DNA of 47,825 nucleotides, taken from Pseudomonadota bacterium. GTDB taxonomy: Bacteria > Pseudomonadota > Gammaproteobacteria > Burkholderiales > JABEVD01. This document shows positions 6,482 to 17,913 of this stretch, one piece after another. The stretch covers positions 46,037 to 93,861 of the forward strand of contig JAJZTQ010000004.1 in the NCBI GenBank assembly GCA_021848825.1, in the 5' to 3' direction. Numbering within the stretch: position 1 is the stretch's first letter; each line of letters starts with the position of its first letter. The translations under genes were made by a program, and so were the position numbers. The notes under the pieces were generated by a model. The model had not been told where the DNA came from and searched no databases. It saw only the letters and a list, made by a program, of their open reading frames with translations.

Positions 6482-7813
6482 TCAGTGAAGCGCGCGGTTC
6501 ACGTCCTGGAGGTCCGAGGATTTCAGCGAGCCTGATGCGGCTTTCAGCTTCAGTTCGCTCAAGAGGTAGTCGTATCTCGCCTTGTAGAGATCGCGCTTGG
6601 CCGAATAGAACTGCTGCTGGGCGTTGAGCACATCGACAGCCGTTCTGACGCCGACCTGGCTGCCCAGTTCGGTCGACTCAAGAGAAGTCTTGCTCGACAC
6701 GAGCGCCTGCTCAAGGGCCTTCACCTGAGCCATGCCGTTTGCCACGCCGAGGAATGCCTGGCGGGCATTGAGTTCCGCATTCCTTCGCGCATTCTCCTCC
6801 TCGTCCTTGGACTTCTCCAGATTCGCGGCCGCTTCCCTGGTCTGGGCGCTGATGCCTCCTCCCTGATAGATCGGAAGATTGAACTGCAGCCCGATTGCGC
6901 TCGATTTCGTGTTGTATCCGAGATCGAGCAGAGGTCCGCCGCTTGCCGAATTTTCACCGTAGCTCGCCACCACGGAAAGCGTAGGATAATGCCCCGCCCG
7001 CTGCCGCTCGACTTCCTTCTCGGCGATCTTTTCCTGGATCTGGCTTCCGACCAGCTGCAGGTTGTTCTTGACCGAAGCATCGACCCATTTCTGCACATCG
7101 TCCGGAAACGGCGCCTTGGGCTCGAATCTGGGATTCACCTGTTCGAGTTCTCCCGGCATCTTTCCGATGAGGGTGGCAAGGGTTCTTTTCCTGATTTCGA
7201 GATCGCTCTGCGCTGCGATTTCCTGCGACGAGATCAGGTCGAATCTGGCCTGGGCATCGTTCGTGTCCGTGATGGTCGCCGTCCCGACCTCGAAATTCTG
7301 TTTTGCCTGCTGGAGCTGCTCCGAAATCGCCTTTTTCTGCGCCAGCACGAGCTCGACATTGTCCATCGCGAGCAATACGTCGAAATAGGCGCTCGCCGCC
7401 CTCAGGATCAGGTCCTGTTGCGCGGCCTGGAATTGCGCTTCCGCGGCTGCGACCTGGAGGTGCGCCTCGTCGAACTGTATCCAGCTCTGCATCTGGAATA
7501 CTGGCTGGGAAAGCGAAACGGTGTAGCCGTTCGAATTGTAGTTTCCGCTTCCCCCGATGGGGAATCCTGCCTGGACGGGCGTATTGAGCGCGGTCGTGAA
7601 GTGGTTGTAGGTGGTGTTTGCGCCCAGACCGATCGAGGGCAAAAGCAGCGCCCTTCCTTCAGGCAGCTTTTGCTGCGCGGCCTGAAGAGCGGCCTTGGCG
7701 GCCTGGAAAGCGGGATCCTGAATCTTTGCGTCGTTGTAGATGGCAAGGAGATCAGCCGCATGAACGGCGGGGCTGAGGGAAAGAAGAATCGCGAAAACCG
7801 GCCTGAGTGTCAT
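6482..7813 (-). CDS. tolC: TolC-family outer-membrane efflux/type I secretion protein
   Basis: This 443-residue protein starts with a signal peptide ending AVHAADLL, with likely cleavage after AHA. It follows the TolC plan of two repeats of long coiled-coil helices: Ala/Gln-rich segments at about 30-60, 115-220 and 330-400, and beta segments such as YTVSLSQPVFQ and IGLQFNLPIYQGG, the conserved 'LP.y.GG' hairpin. The trimer forms the outer-membrane exit duct for tripartite efflux pumps or type I secretion. The adjacent upstream gene on the same strand is pcm; this pcm-tolC order is common in betaproteobacteria. No pump genes lie in the window, so the partners are unknown. Confidence 0.9.
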   Translation of the reverse strand: MTLRPVFAILLSLSPAVHAADLLAIYNDAKIQDPAFQAAKAALQAAQQKLPEGRALLLPSIGLGANTTYNHFTTALNTPVQAGFPIGGSGNYNSNGYTVSLSQPVFQMQSWIQFDEAHLQVAAAEAQFQAAQQDLILRAASAYFDVLLAMDNVELVLAQKKAISEQLQQAKQNFEVGTATITDTNDAQARFDLISSQEIAAQSDLEIRKRTLATLIGKMPGELEQVNPRFEPKAPFPDDVQKWVDASVKNNLQLVGSQIQEKIAEKEVERQRAGHYPTLSVVASYGENSASGGPLLDLGYNTKSSAIGLQFNLPIYQGGGISAQTREAAANLEKSKDEEENARRNAELNARQAFLGVANGMAQVKALEQALVSSKTSLESTELGSQVGVRTAVDVLNAQQQFYSAKRDLYKARYDYLLSELKLKAASGSLKSSDLQDVNRALH

Positions 7814-7871
7814 GATTTGCTGCGCCAGGTAAATAAGACAATTCTAATATACTTTCCGCTCCTTGGCACCT

Positions 7872-8525
7872 TCAGAAAGCGAATTTCTGCGGCTTCGGAG
7901 CATTTTTGAGCGGCGCGACCCTGGTTTCGAAGAGGTCTTCGGTATGCCAGGCATCGTTTCCTATCCTCGTGACGAGCTTCGCCTTCATCACAGGATCTTC
8001 CCCGGCGATGGCGAAAAGCCTTCCTCCGAGATGGAGTTCCTTCTGGAATTCGGGGGCAAGGATGGGGGTGGAACCGGTCAGCACGATGACATCATAGGGG
8101 CCATGCTTTGCCCAGCCATGGGAACCATCGCCGATTTCCAGGGTGACATTGCTTATGTGGTGCTTCTTGAGATTTCTTTCCGCCATCGCGGAAAGTTCGG
8201 GAACGATATCGACGCTGTAGACATGCTGCCCGCCCATTGCCAGGAGCGCGGTCATGTAACCCGAGCCGCTCCCGATCTCCAGCACCCTGTCCGATTTCCT
8301 GAGATTCAGGTGCTGCAGGATCTTCGCCTCGAGTTTCGGGGAAAACATCGATTCCCCGTGACCGATCGGAATTTCCAGGTCGGCAAGGGCAAGGTTTCTG
8401 TAGGCTTCCGGAACATATTCCTCCCGCTTCACCTCGAAAAGAAGATCGAGAACGGCATTGTCGAGAACATCCCAGGGCCTGATCTGCTGCTCGACCATGT
8501 TGTAGCGCGCCTTTTCGAAATCCAT
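7872..8525 (-). CDS. pcm: Protein-L-isoaspartate O-methyltransferase family protein
   Basis: This 217-residue SAM-dependent methyltransferase has N-terminal MVEQQIRPWDVLDNAVLDLL, motif I VLEIGSGSGYMTALLA, and the acidic VYSVDIVPEL after it. The family repairs isoaspartyl residues. The short loop that normally reads like QTISQP reads GESMFSPK here, so the usual active-site serine position differs. This subgroup may have another function. AAGGGG spaced 6 bases from the ATG at 8525 decides the start; the in-frame ATG two codons earlier lacks a spaced RBS. It is divergent from thiC with 156 bases between and is followed by tolC. Confidence 0.85.
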   Translation of the reverse strand: MDFEKARYNMVEQQIRPWDVLDNAVLDLLFEVKREEYVPEAYRNLALADLEIPIGHGESMFSPKLEAKILQHLNLRKSDRVLEIGSGSGYMTALLAMGGQHVYSVDIVPELSAMAERNLKKHHISNVTLEIGDGSHGWAKHGPYDVIVLTGSTPILAPEFQKELHLGGRLFAIAGEDPVMKAKLVTRIGNDAWHTEDLFETRVAPLKNAPKPQKFAF

Positions 8526-8630
8526 CTTCATCCCCTTTGTGATTTTTCTGAAATATACAATATTCCAATGCCAGCAATCCAGTATAGCGCAGGAAGAAAG
8601 GTGCAAACCTTGCTTTTGTCCCGAAATTGA

Positions 8631-11358
<2,728 letters not shown>

Positions 11359-11362
<4 letters not shown>

Positions 11363-11805
11363 CCCTGTTCCCAGGGCAGCCCGGCATGGCGCCAGCCGTT
11401 GATTTTGCCGCGCTGCCCATGCTGATCCCTGTCGCCCTCGAATCCTTCGAGGACGTTGTAGCACTCCGTGTATCCGGCCTGGACCGCGATCGCTGCGGCA
11501 TTGTGGGAACGGTGTCCGGATCTGCAGATGAACATCACGAGCGCTTCCCTGTCCACCTGCTGGATCAGCTGGGTGAGAAAATGCGGATTGGGCTGCATCA
11601 CGGGATAGTGCATCCATTCTATTCCGATGCTTCCCGGGATCCTGCCGACCCAGTCGAGTTCAGCCCGGGTTCTGACATCGACGAGTTTCGCGCCGGGCGC
11701 GTCCGTCAAAATCCTGAAGGCCTCGATCGGGAGAAGCGCGCCTTCGTATGGAAGATCCTTCCCCCTTTTTCTCGCAGTTTCGAGAATTTCGCTGATATGG
11801 CCCAT
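11359..11805 (-). CDS. Rhodanese-like domain protein
   Basis: This 148-residue single-domain rhodanese has PIEAFRILTDAPGAKLVDVRTRAELDWVGRIPGS and the active-site loop MFICRSGHRSHNAA with the catalytic cysteine. Such proteins carry persulfide sulfur on that Cys, in the cytoplasm since no signal peptide is visible. The C-terminal HGQRGKINGWRHAGLPWEQG is common in betaproteobacterial copies. It converges with uppP, whose stop codon overlaps its own, and diverges from the CDF gene with a 37-base gap holding both start regions. Confidence 0.88.
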
Positions 11806-11842
11806 CTGTTAAAAAATCCTAAATGAAGATATTCTTGCTTCT

Positions 11843-13003
11843 ATGATAGACTCAAACCAGTCCCCTCAGGAAGCCGATTCGACGAGATACCAGGCAGCGC
11901 GCAAGAGCACGCTGATCAGCATTGCAGTCAATGTCGTTCTCACCATCCTGCAGGTCATCGTGGGATTTTTCGGCCATTCCCAGGGATTGATGGCTGACGG
12001 CCTGCACTCCTTTTCAGACCTGCTCTCCGATTTCCTCGTTCTGATCGCGAATCGCCATGGCGCGCAGGGCGCGGATGAAGACCATCCATACGGACATGCC
12101 AGGATAGAAACGGCAACCACATTGATCCTCGGCATCATGATGGGGGTGATGGGGCTGGCGCTTCTCTATGCTGCAGGTTCCAGGCTGCAGCATGCTCATC
12201 TGGTTCAGCAGGTCCAATTGATGACCTTGTGGGTTGCGCTCACCACGCTGGCTGCCAAGGAACTGCTTTTCCGCTACATGATCGCCGTTGCGAGGCGGGT
12301 CCGTTCCCAGATGCTCGTGGCGAATGCCTGGCATTCCCGATCGGATGCGGCTTCTTCGCTCGTCGTCGCCGTCGGCATCGCAGGCAATCTCGCCGGATAT
12401 ACCTTTTTCGACCTGATGGCGGCGGCCCTGGTCGCATTCATGATCGTCAGAATGGGCTGGCAGCTCGGCTATGAAGCATTCAGCGAGCTTGTCGATACGG
12501 GACTCTCGGAAGAGGATGTCGCGGAAATCCGGGCTACCCTCGAATCGACTCCGGGCGTGAAGGGGCTGCATGAATTGAGAACCAGGAAGATGGGCAACCA
12601 GGCGCTGGTGGACGCACACATCATGGTCGATCCGAGGATCAGCGTTTCTGAGGGGCATTTCATCGCGGAATCGGCGAGATCCCGCATCCTCGATCATCAT
12701 GATGTGCTGAATGTCATGATCCACGTCGATCCGGAAGACGATTTCCACCTGAAGCCGAGCGCGAATCTTCCGGACAGGGCCTATTTTCTTTCGCTCATAA
12801 ACGAAAGGCTGGGCGTGGAACCGGAAAGGACCGTTCTCCATTATCTCGACGGGCAGGTCGATGTCGAAATTTTCCTCCCAAGTGAATTTCCGGATGAAGC
12901 CAAGCTCGGGGCGAAAATAGCCGCGCTGCTCGCCGAGGATCCGAATTTTCATGCCATCCATGCGCACAAAACCGGTGCAAAAATGATTAGGAATGCACCA
13001 TAA
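11843..13003 (+). CDS. Cation diffusion facilitator (CDF) metal transporter
   Basis: The 386-residue protein has six predicted membrane helices in the first 210 residues and a cytoplasmic CDF domain after them. Metal-site motifs are ADGLHSFSDLLSD (HxxxD in TM2), HPYGHARIE, and NAWHSRSDAASS (HxxxD in TM5). This pattern fits FieF-like Zn/Fe/Cd/Mn exporters driven by proton antiport. The dimeric C-terminal domain (GVKGLHELRTRKMGNQALVD) is longer than usual, with about 80 extra residues after VMIHVDPEDD. The start at ATG 11843 has only a weak RBS. The last codons overlap a probable NtrC-binding site of glnA. Confidence 0.92.
   Translation: MIDSNQSPQEADSTRYQAARKSTLISIAVNVVLTILQVIVGFFGHSQGLMADGLHSFSDLLSDFLVLIANRHGAQGADEDHPYGHARIETATTLILGIMMGVMGLALLYAAGSRLQHAHLVQQVQLMTLWVALTTLAAKELLFRYMIAVARRVRSQMLVANAWHSRSDAASSLVVAVGIAGNLAGYTFFDLMAAALVAFMIVRMGWQLGYEAFSELVDTGLSEEDVAEIRATLESTPGVKGLHELRTRKMGNQALVDAHIMVDPRISVSEGHFIAESARSRILDHHDVLNVMIHVDPEDDFHLKPSANLPDRAYFLSLINERLGVEPERTVLHYLDGQVDVEIFLPSEFPDEAKLGAKIAALLAEDPNFHAIHAHKTGAKMIRNAP
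12963..12979. promoter_or_regulatory. Candidate NtrC enhancer site 1 for glnA
   Basis: CGCACAAAACCGGTGCA fits the NtrC palindrome TGCACY-N5-RGTGCA, with a perfect right half (GGTGCA) and 4/6 in the left. Its centre is about 128 bp upstream of the start predicted from the sigma-54 box. It lies inside the 3' end of the CDF coding region. Confidence 0.6.
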
Positions 13004-13010
13004 TCGGGCA
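12994..13010. promoter_or_regulatory. Candidate NtrC enhancer site 2 for glnA
   Basis: TGCACCATAATCGGGCA has a perfect left half (TGCACC) and 4/6 in the right half. It spans the stop codon of the CDF gene. Its centre is 31 bp from site 1, about three helical turns, and about 97 bp upstream of the predicted start. This is close to the paired strong sites of enterobacterial glnA. Confidence 0.6.
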
Positions 13011-13072
13011 AGGCCTTAATTTCCCTCAAGCCGGTGAACTTGTGGCACAATAGCCAATTGATATTTTGCCCT

Positions 13073-13088
13073 TGGCATGCATCATGCT
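13073..13088 (+). promoter_or_regulatory. Sigma-54 promoter of glnA
   Basis: TGGCATGCATCATGCT matches the -24/-12 consensus TGGCAC-N5-TTGCW, with GG and GC at the invariant 10-bp spacing. It lies 45 bases upstream of the glnA ATG, with two NtrC-like sites upstream and ntrBC downstream in the same locus. Transcription would start near 13099. Confidence 0.75.
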
Positions 13089-13133
13089 AGTGATCAATTT
13101 GTATTTCGTTTAAACATTTGTGGAGGAGAAAAA

Positions 13134-14543
13134 ATGGCTGTGGCCAAAGTTTTGAAAATGATCGAGGACAATGAAGTCAAATTCGTCGACCTGCGCTTCA
13201 CCGATACCCGCGGAAAGGAACAGCATGTCTCGATTCCTTCGCATATCGTGAGCGAATCCTGGTTCGAAAACGGCCATGCCTTCGACGGTTCTTCCATCGC
13301 GGGATGGAAGGGCATCCAGGCTTCCGACATGATCCTGATGCCCGAGGCTGAAACGGCGAACATCGATCCTTTCATGGAAGAATCGACCCTGATCCTGACC
13401 TGCGACGTCATCGAGCCTTCCGATGGAAAAGGCTATGACCGCGATCCCCGCTCTCTGGCAAAGCGCGGCGAAGCTTACCTCAAGTCGACCGGCATCGGCG
13501 ACACCGCCTATTTCGGCCCTGAACCCGAGTTCTTCATTTTCGACTCCGTGACCTGGCATGCCGACATGTCCGGCTGCGGCTACAAGATCGAATCGGAAGA
13601 AGCGGCATGGAGCTCCAGCGAGAAATTCGAGGCAGGCAACATCGGCCACCGTCCCGCAGTCAAGGGCGGCTATTTTCCCGTTCCCCCCGTCGATTCGCTC
13701 CAGGACATCCGCTCGGCCATGTGCCTCGCGCTCGAGGGAATGGGCGTGCCCGTTGAAGTCCATCACCATGAAGTCGCAACAGCAGGCCAGTGCGAAATCG
13801 GCACCAAGTTCGATACCCTGGTTCGCCGCGCAGATCAGACCCAGATCCTGAAATATGTCGTTCACAATGTCGCCCATTCCTATGGAAAAACAGCGACCTT
13901 CATGCCCAAGCCGATCGTCGGCGACAACGGTTCCGGCATGCATGTGCATCAGTCCATCTGGAAGGACGGCAAGAACCTGTTCGACGGGAACGGCTATGCC
14001 GGTCTTTCGGAACTCGCGCTCTACTACATCGGCGGGATCATCAAGCATGCCCGTGCGCTGAATGCGATCACCAATCCCGGAACCAATTCCTACAAGCGCC
14101 TTGTTCCAGGATTCGAAGCCCCGGTCATGCTGGCCTATTCCGCCCGCAACCGTTCGGCTTCCATCCGCATTCCCTATGTGACCAATCCGAAAGCCCGCAG
14201 GATCGAAGTGCGCTTCCCCGATCCCACCGCCAATCCCTATTTCGCCTTCACCGCGATGATGATGGCAGGGCTGGACGGCATCCAGAACAAGATCCATCCC
14301 GGCGATGCCATGGACAAGAACCTTTACGATCTGCCTCCCGAGGAAGCGAAGAACATCCCGACGGTCTGCTCTTCGCTCGACATGGCGCTCGATTACCTCG
14401 ACCGCGACCGCGAGTTCCTGACCCGCGGCGGCGTCTTCTCCGACGACATGATCGATGCCTACATCGAGCTCAAGATGGAAGAAGTCACCCGCTTCCGCAT
14501 GACGACGCATCCCGTCGAACTGGCGATGTACTACAGCCTCTGA
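13134..14543 (+). CDS. glnA: Glutamine synthetase type I (GSI-beta)
   Basis: This 469-residue enzyme makes glutamine from glutamate, ammonia and ATP. Seen are the N-terminal beta-grasp with [20 protein letters not shown], the metal/ATP site [14 protein letters not shown], the [17 protein letters not shown] loop, [10 protein letters not shown], and [18 protein letters not shown]. Near the C-terminus, [10 protein letters not shown] matches the adenylylation loop that GlnE modifies at Tyr. GGAGG precedes the ATG at 13134; earlier in-frame residues are promoter sequence. A sigma-54 box and two NtrC-like sites lie upstream. The gene is followed by a strong terminator, and ntrBC lies about 0.9 kb downstream. 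Confidence 0.98.
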   Translation: MAVAKVLKMIEDNEVKFVDLRFTDTRGKEQHVSIPSHIVSESWFENGHAFDGSSIAGWKGIQASDMILMPEAETANIDPFMEESTLILTCDVIEPSDGKGYDRDPRSLAKRGEAYLKSTGIGDTAYFGPEPEFFIFDSVTWHADMSGCGYKIESEEAAWSSSEKFEAGNIGHRPAVKGGYFPVPPVDSLQDIRSAMCLALEGMGVPVEVHHHEVATAGQCEIGTKFDTLVRRADQTQILKYVVHNVAHSYGKTATFMPKPIVGDNGSGMHVHQSIWKDGKNLFDGNGYAGLSELALYYIGGIIKHARALNAITNPGTNSYKRLVPGFEAPVMLAYSARNRSASIRIPYVTNPKARRIEVRFPDPTANPYFAFTAMMMAGLDGIQNKIHPGDAMDKNLYDLPPEEAKNIPTVCSSLDMALDYLDRDREFLTRGGVFSDDMIDAYIELKMEEVTRFRMTTHPVELAMYYSL

Positions 14544-14556
14544 TCGGCGCTTCCTG

Positions 14557-14587
14557 AAAAAAGGGTGGGGTTTCCCCACCCTTTTTT
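14557..14587 (+). terminator. Strong intrinsic terminator after glnA
   Basis: A perfect 14-bp stem, AAAAAAGGGTGGGG pairing with CCCCACCCTTTTTT, encloses a TTT loop and ends in a T-run. It starts 13 bases after the glnA stop. The A6/T6 base makes it potentially bidirectional, but no convergent gene exists. It should separate much of the glnA mRNA from the DUF4124-ntrBC operon. Confidence 0.9.
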
Positions 14588-14637
14588 GTTTTCCGGGGAA
14601 AAAGTGTACTATTGTGCAAACAGTCTGGAATATCGGA

Positions 14638-15024
14638 ATGAAATTGCTCATCGCATTTTTCGGGTTGATGGTGGCTTCGGCTCATGCCGAGATCTACAAG
14701 AGCATCGACGAGAACGGGCATGTCACCTATTCCAATATTCCAAGCAAGGGCGCGAAGCGTCTGGACGTCGGCCCTTCCCGCAGCGAGCCGAGCAGAGAAG
14801 GGGATCTGAAGGTCGACGGCCGCACCCAGAAAATGCGCGACAGGACGCGGCATAAAATACTGGAAGAAGAACTGAATGCGGAAAAGAGCCGCCTGGAAAA
14901 ATCCAGAAAGGAAGCCCTTGGCGAGAAATCCGATCCGATTGCGGCGAAGAAATCGAGGGAAGACGTGATCCTTCACGAAAAGAACATCGAGGCGCTAGAG
15001 AGGGAAATATCCAACCTGAAATGA
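14638..15024 (+). CDS. DUF4124 domain-containing protein (paralog 1)
   Basis: The 128-residue protein has a signal peptide (MKLLIAFFGLMVASAHA, with likely cleavage before EIYKS) and then the DUF4124 core EIYKSIDENGHVTYSNIPSKGAK. A charged coiled-coil-like tail rich in Lys and Glu follows. DUF4124 proteins are periplasmic and of unknown function. The ATG at 14638 is chosen because the signal peptide begins there. Its stop overlaps the start of the next, paralogous gene (ATGA, 15021-15024). It lies between the glnA terminator and ntrB, so it should be co-transcribed with ntrBC. Confidence 0.88.
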   Translation: MKLLIAFFGLMVASAHAEIYKSIDENGHVTYSNIPSKGAKRLDVGPSRSEPSREGDLKVDGRTQKMRDRTRHKILEEELNAEKSRLEKSRKEALGEKSDPIAAKKSREDVILHEKNIEALEREISNLK

Positions 15025-15464
15025 AGATTTTCTATCTACTCCTGTTTTTTGCAACGGCAGCACATGCCGACATATACAAGTCGATCGATTCGAACGGCAA
15101 CGTGACGTTCTCGGATCATCCCGTGAAGGGCGCGGAAAAGCTTTCCGCACCGCCAGCCCCTGTTCCCCGGAGAGCAGCGCCCGAGGAAGCTCCGGTGGAA
15201 GTTCCTTCTGAAACGCCGGCCCGGCCTTCCGAAAAACAAGATGCAACGGAAGTGGAAAGAAAGGCGCTTCAGGATCAGCTCGACGATGAAACCAGGCAGC
15301 TCGAAAATGCGAAAGCCGAGCTGAAGGCCGCCCAGGAGGTCATTTCTAGCACCGATCGCAACAGCCAGGCCGATATAGACAGGACAGCCGCGATCCAGGA
15401 CGAAATCGATAAACATGAGAAGGCAATCGAGGACCTCAGGAAGCGCATCTCGGACCTCAAATGA
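15021..15464 (+). CDS. DUF4124 domain-containing protein (paralog 2)
   Basis: The 147-residue protein repeats the layout of its neighbour: a signal peptide (MKIFYLLLFFATAAHA), the core DIYKSIDSNGNVTFSDHPVKGAEKL, a Pro/Ala-rich linker (PAPVPRRAAPEEAPVEVPSE), and a coiled coil ending IEDLRKRISDLK. Paralog 1 ends IEALEREISNLK, so the two arose by tandem duplication and then diverged in the linker. Starts and stops overlap as ATGA on both sides, coupling it to ntrB. It is predicted to be periplasmic; function is unknown. Confidence 0.88.
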   Translation: MKIFYLLLFFATAAHADIYKSIDSNGNVTFSDHPVKGAEKLSAPPAPVPRRAAPEEAPVEVPSETPARPSEKQDATEVERKALQDQLDDETRQLENAKAELKAAQEVISSTDRNSQADIDRTAAIQDEIDKHEKAIEDLRKRISDLK

Positions 15465-16504
15465 GCTCGTTCCCGGGACTGGATCTTCTGGCCACGGCAG
15501 TTCTTCTGCTGGACGAGGAACTCAATGTCACCTATGTCAACCTTTCCGCTGAAAATCTTTTCGAGCTGAGCCAGAAGCATATCGTCGGCCATCCGCTGCC
15601 TTCCCTTTTCGCCGATTCGGGTGAACTGCTGACGGCGATAGGGAAATCCGTTTCCGACAATGCCACCTACATCGAGCATGACCTCGTCGTCGTGACAACG
15701 AATCAGACCACGCTTCACCTCATGGCCAGCATGACCCCCATCGAATATCAGATGGCACGGATATTGCTTGAATTCCAGAAAATAGATCAGCAGCTGAAGA
15801 TTGCGCGGGAGGAGAGGCTGATGGATCAGAGCCAGGCCAATCGGGCGCTGATCAGGAATCTCGCGCACGAAATCAGGAATCCGCTGGGCGGCATAAGAGG
15901 CGCCGCGCAGCTGCTGGAGCGGGAACTCGGAGCGAAACATCTGCTCGAATATACGCAGGTGATCATGAAGGAGGCGGACAGGCTGAGGTCGCTTCTTGAC
16001 AGGCTTCTGACGCCCAACAGGCCGCCCCACTTCAGCGAAGTGAATGTGCACGAAGTGCTGGAACGGGTGAGAAGCCTGATTCTCGCGGAATTTCCGGAAG
16101 GGATAGCGGTCGTCAGGGAATACGACACCAGCCTTCCGGCCCTGATAGGAGACAAGGAACAATTGATACAGGCTGTCTTGAACATTGCCAGGAACGCGGC
16201 ACAGGCCATGCAGGGTAAGGGAAGGCTGACCCTGAGGACGAGAGTCGCCCGCCAGGTCACCATCGTGAAAAAGCGCTTCAAGCTCGCCTTGTCGATGCAG
16301 ATCATAGACAACGGGCCAGGCATTCCCGAGGCTATCATCGACAGGATATTCGATCCGCTGGTCTCGGGAAGGGAAGGCGGTCATGGCGTGGGGCTCACGC
16401 TTGCCCAGACCTTCGTCAGCCAGCATCACGGCATGATCGAATGCACGAGCAGTCCGGGAAAGACCTGCTTCAATATTTTGCTGCCATTCACCGAGAGTTA
16501 TTGA
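15461..16504 (+). CDS. ntrB: Nitrogen-regulation sensor kinase NtrB (GlnL)
   Basis: This 347-residue cytoplasmic histidine kinase/phosphatase phosphorylates NtrC under nitrogen limitation and answers to PII proteins. It has an N-terminal PAS domain (residues about 5-105), a DHp helix with ALIRNLAHEIRNPLGGIRGAAQLL (phospho-accepting His136), and an ATPase domain with the N box VLNIARNAAQAM, the G1 box DNGPGIP and the G2 box GREGGHGVGLTLAQ. No membrane segments are present. It overlaps paralog 2 upstream (ATGA) and ntrC downstream (TGATG). Confidence 0.96.
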   Translation: MSSFPGLDLLATAVLLLDEELNVTYVNLSAENLFELSQKHIVGHPLPSLFADSGELLTAIGKSVSDNATYIEHDLVVVTTNQTTLHLMASMTPIEYQMARILLEFQKIDQQLKIAREERLMDQSQANRALIRNLAHEIRNPLGGIRGAAQLLERELGAKHLLEYTQVIMKEADRLRSLLDRLLTPNRPPHFSEVNVHEVLERVRSLILAEFPEGIAVVREYDTSLPALIGDKEQLIQAVLNIARNAAQAMQGKGRLTLRTRVARQVTIVKKRFKLALSMQIIDNGPGIPEAIIDRIFDPLVSGREGGHGVGLTLAQTFVSQHHGMIECTSSPGKTCFNILLPFTESY

Positions 16505-17895
16505 TGACGAATCCTGTCTGGATAATCGACGACGATCCTTCGATACGCTGGGTATTCGAGAAGGCGCTGAGCCGGGAAGGAATAGATTTCAGGATTTTTT
16601 CTTCGGCAAGGGAAGCGCTGGAGGCTTCTTCCATGGAGAAGCCCCAGGTCGTCGTGAGCGACATCCAGATGCCCGGAGATTCAGGTCTCGACCTCTTGCA
16701 GACGCTCAGGCTTCGCTATCCGGAGCTCCCCGTCATCATCATGACAGCCTATTCCGACCTGGAAAGCGCGGTATCCGCATTCCAGGGGGGGGCGTTCGAA
16801 TATCTGCCCAAGCCGTTCGATGTGGACGACACGATCCAGCTGATCAGGCGTGCACTCGAGGAGAGCATCAAGGAGAGCGGTGCACCCGAAAAGAGCTTCA
16901 GCACGCCCGAGATCCTGGGAAAAGCAGCCGCGATGCAGGGCGTGTTCAGGGCAATCGGCAGGCTATCCCAGTCCCATGCCACGGTGCTGATCACAGGCGA
17001 ATCGGGGAGCGGAAAGGAACTCGTCGCCCATGCCCTTCACAGGCACAGCCCGAGGGCGAAGAAGCCTTTCGTCGCCATCAATACTGCGGCCATTCCGAAG
17101 GATCTTCTGGAATCCGAACTTTTCGGCCACGAAAAAGGGGCTTTCACCGGAGCCCAGGCGATGAGACGAGGCAGATTCGAGCAGGCGGAAGGAGGGACGC
17201 TCTTTCTCGACGAAATCGGCGACATGCCGCCGGACCTCCAGACCAGGCTTCTCAGGGTTTTGTCCGACGGCCATTTCTACCGGGTCGGAGGGCATCAGCC
17301 CATCAAGGCGAACATCAGGGTCATCGCGGCGACCCATCAGGATCTCGAAAACAGGGTGAAGCAGGGGCTTTTCAGGGAAGACCTTTTCCACAGGCTCAAT
17401 GTCATCAGGCTCAAGCTTCCGCCATTGAGAGAGCGGCGCGAGGACATCGAGCTCCTGGCCAAATTCTTCCTCCAGAAAAGCGCGAAGGATCTGGGTGTCG
17501 AGCCGAAAAAGCTTTCCGATGCGGCGATTTCCTACATCAGCTCGCTCGATTTTCCAGGCAACGTCAGGCAGCTCGAGAATCTCTGCCATTGGCTCACCGT
17601 GATGGCGCCTGGACAGAACATCGAAGTCAACGATCTGCCCAAGGAATTGCGGGACGAAGTGCCCTCTTCGGGGCCCGAGAGCTGGGTCGACGCGCTCTCG
17701 GCGGAAGCGGATTTCTGGATAGGAAGGGGGGAGACCGCAATCATGGAGAGACTGACCCCTCTTTTCGAGAAAACGCTCATCCTCAGGGCATTGCGCCATA
17801 CCGGCGGAAGAAGGATAGAAGCGGCGACCCTGCTCGGGCTCGGCAGGAATACGCTGACCAGGAAGATACAGGAACTCGGGCTGGAGGAAGCCTAG
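16504..17895 (+). CDS. ntrC: Nitrogen-regulation response regulator NtrC (GlnG)
   Basis: The 463-residue sigma-54 activator has a receiver domain with phospho-acceptor Asp53 (VVSDIQMPG) and an AAA+ domain with Walker [12 protein letters not shown], the sigma-54 contact loop KGAFTGA, and Walker [14 protein letters not shown]. The C-terminal Fis-type helix-turn-helix has [24 protein letters not shown]. All key parts for enhancer binding and open-complex formation are intact. The first base of its ATG overlaps the ntrB stop. The glnA promoter region of this window carries matching binding sites. A short hairpin directly follows the stop. Confidence 0.97.
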   Translation: MTNPVWIIDDDPSIRWVFEKALSREGIDFRIFSSAREALEASSMEKPQVVVSDIQMPGDSGLDLLQTLRLRYPELPVIIMTAYSDLESAVSAFQGGAFEYLPKPFDVDDTIQLIRRALEESIKESGAPEKSFSTPEILGKAAAMQGVFRAIGRLSQSHATVLITGESGSGKELVAHALHRHSPRAKKPFVAINTAAIPKDLLESELFGHEKGAFTGAQAMRRGRFEQAEGGTLFLDEIGDMPPDLQTRLLRVLSDGHFYRVGGHQPIKANIRVIAATHQDLENRVKQGLFREDLFHRLNVIRLKLPPLRERREDIELLAKFFLQKSAKDLGVEPKKLSDAAISYISSLDFPGNVRQLENLCHWLTVMAPGQNIEVNDLPKELRDEVPSSGPESWVDALSAEADFWIGRGETAIMERLTPLFEKTLILRALRHTGGRRIEAATLLGLGRNTLTRKIQELGLEEA

Positions 17896-17911
17896 GGCGT
17901 GTTAACGCCCT
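17894..17911. terminator. Short hairpin between convergent ntrC and HDOD genes
   Basis: AGGGCG-TGTTAA-CGCCCT forms a 6-bp GC-rich stem right at the ntrC stop codon, 2 bases from the HDOD gene's stop. No T-run follows. A nearly identical hairpin lies at the end of kup (41337-41358). Confidence 0.45.
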
Positions 17912-17913
17912 GG

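Noticed and set aside
13041-13056. A second sigma-54-like box (TGGCACAATAGCC)
   Set aside because: The -24 part matches but there is no GC at the required -12 spacing; the box at 13073-13088 is much better.
13110-14651. A 513-codon minus-strand frame opposite glnA
   Set aside because: glnA is certain on the plus strand with promoter, RBS and terminator. The antisense frame crosses the terminator and has no motif.
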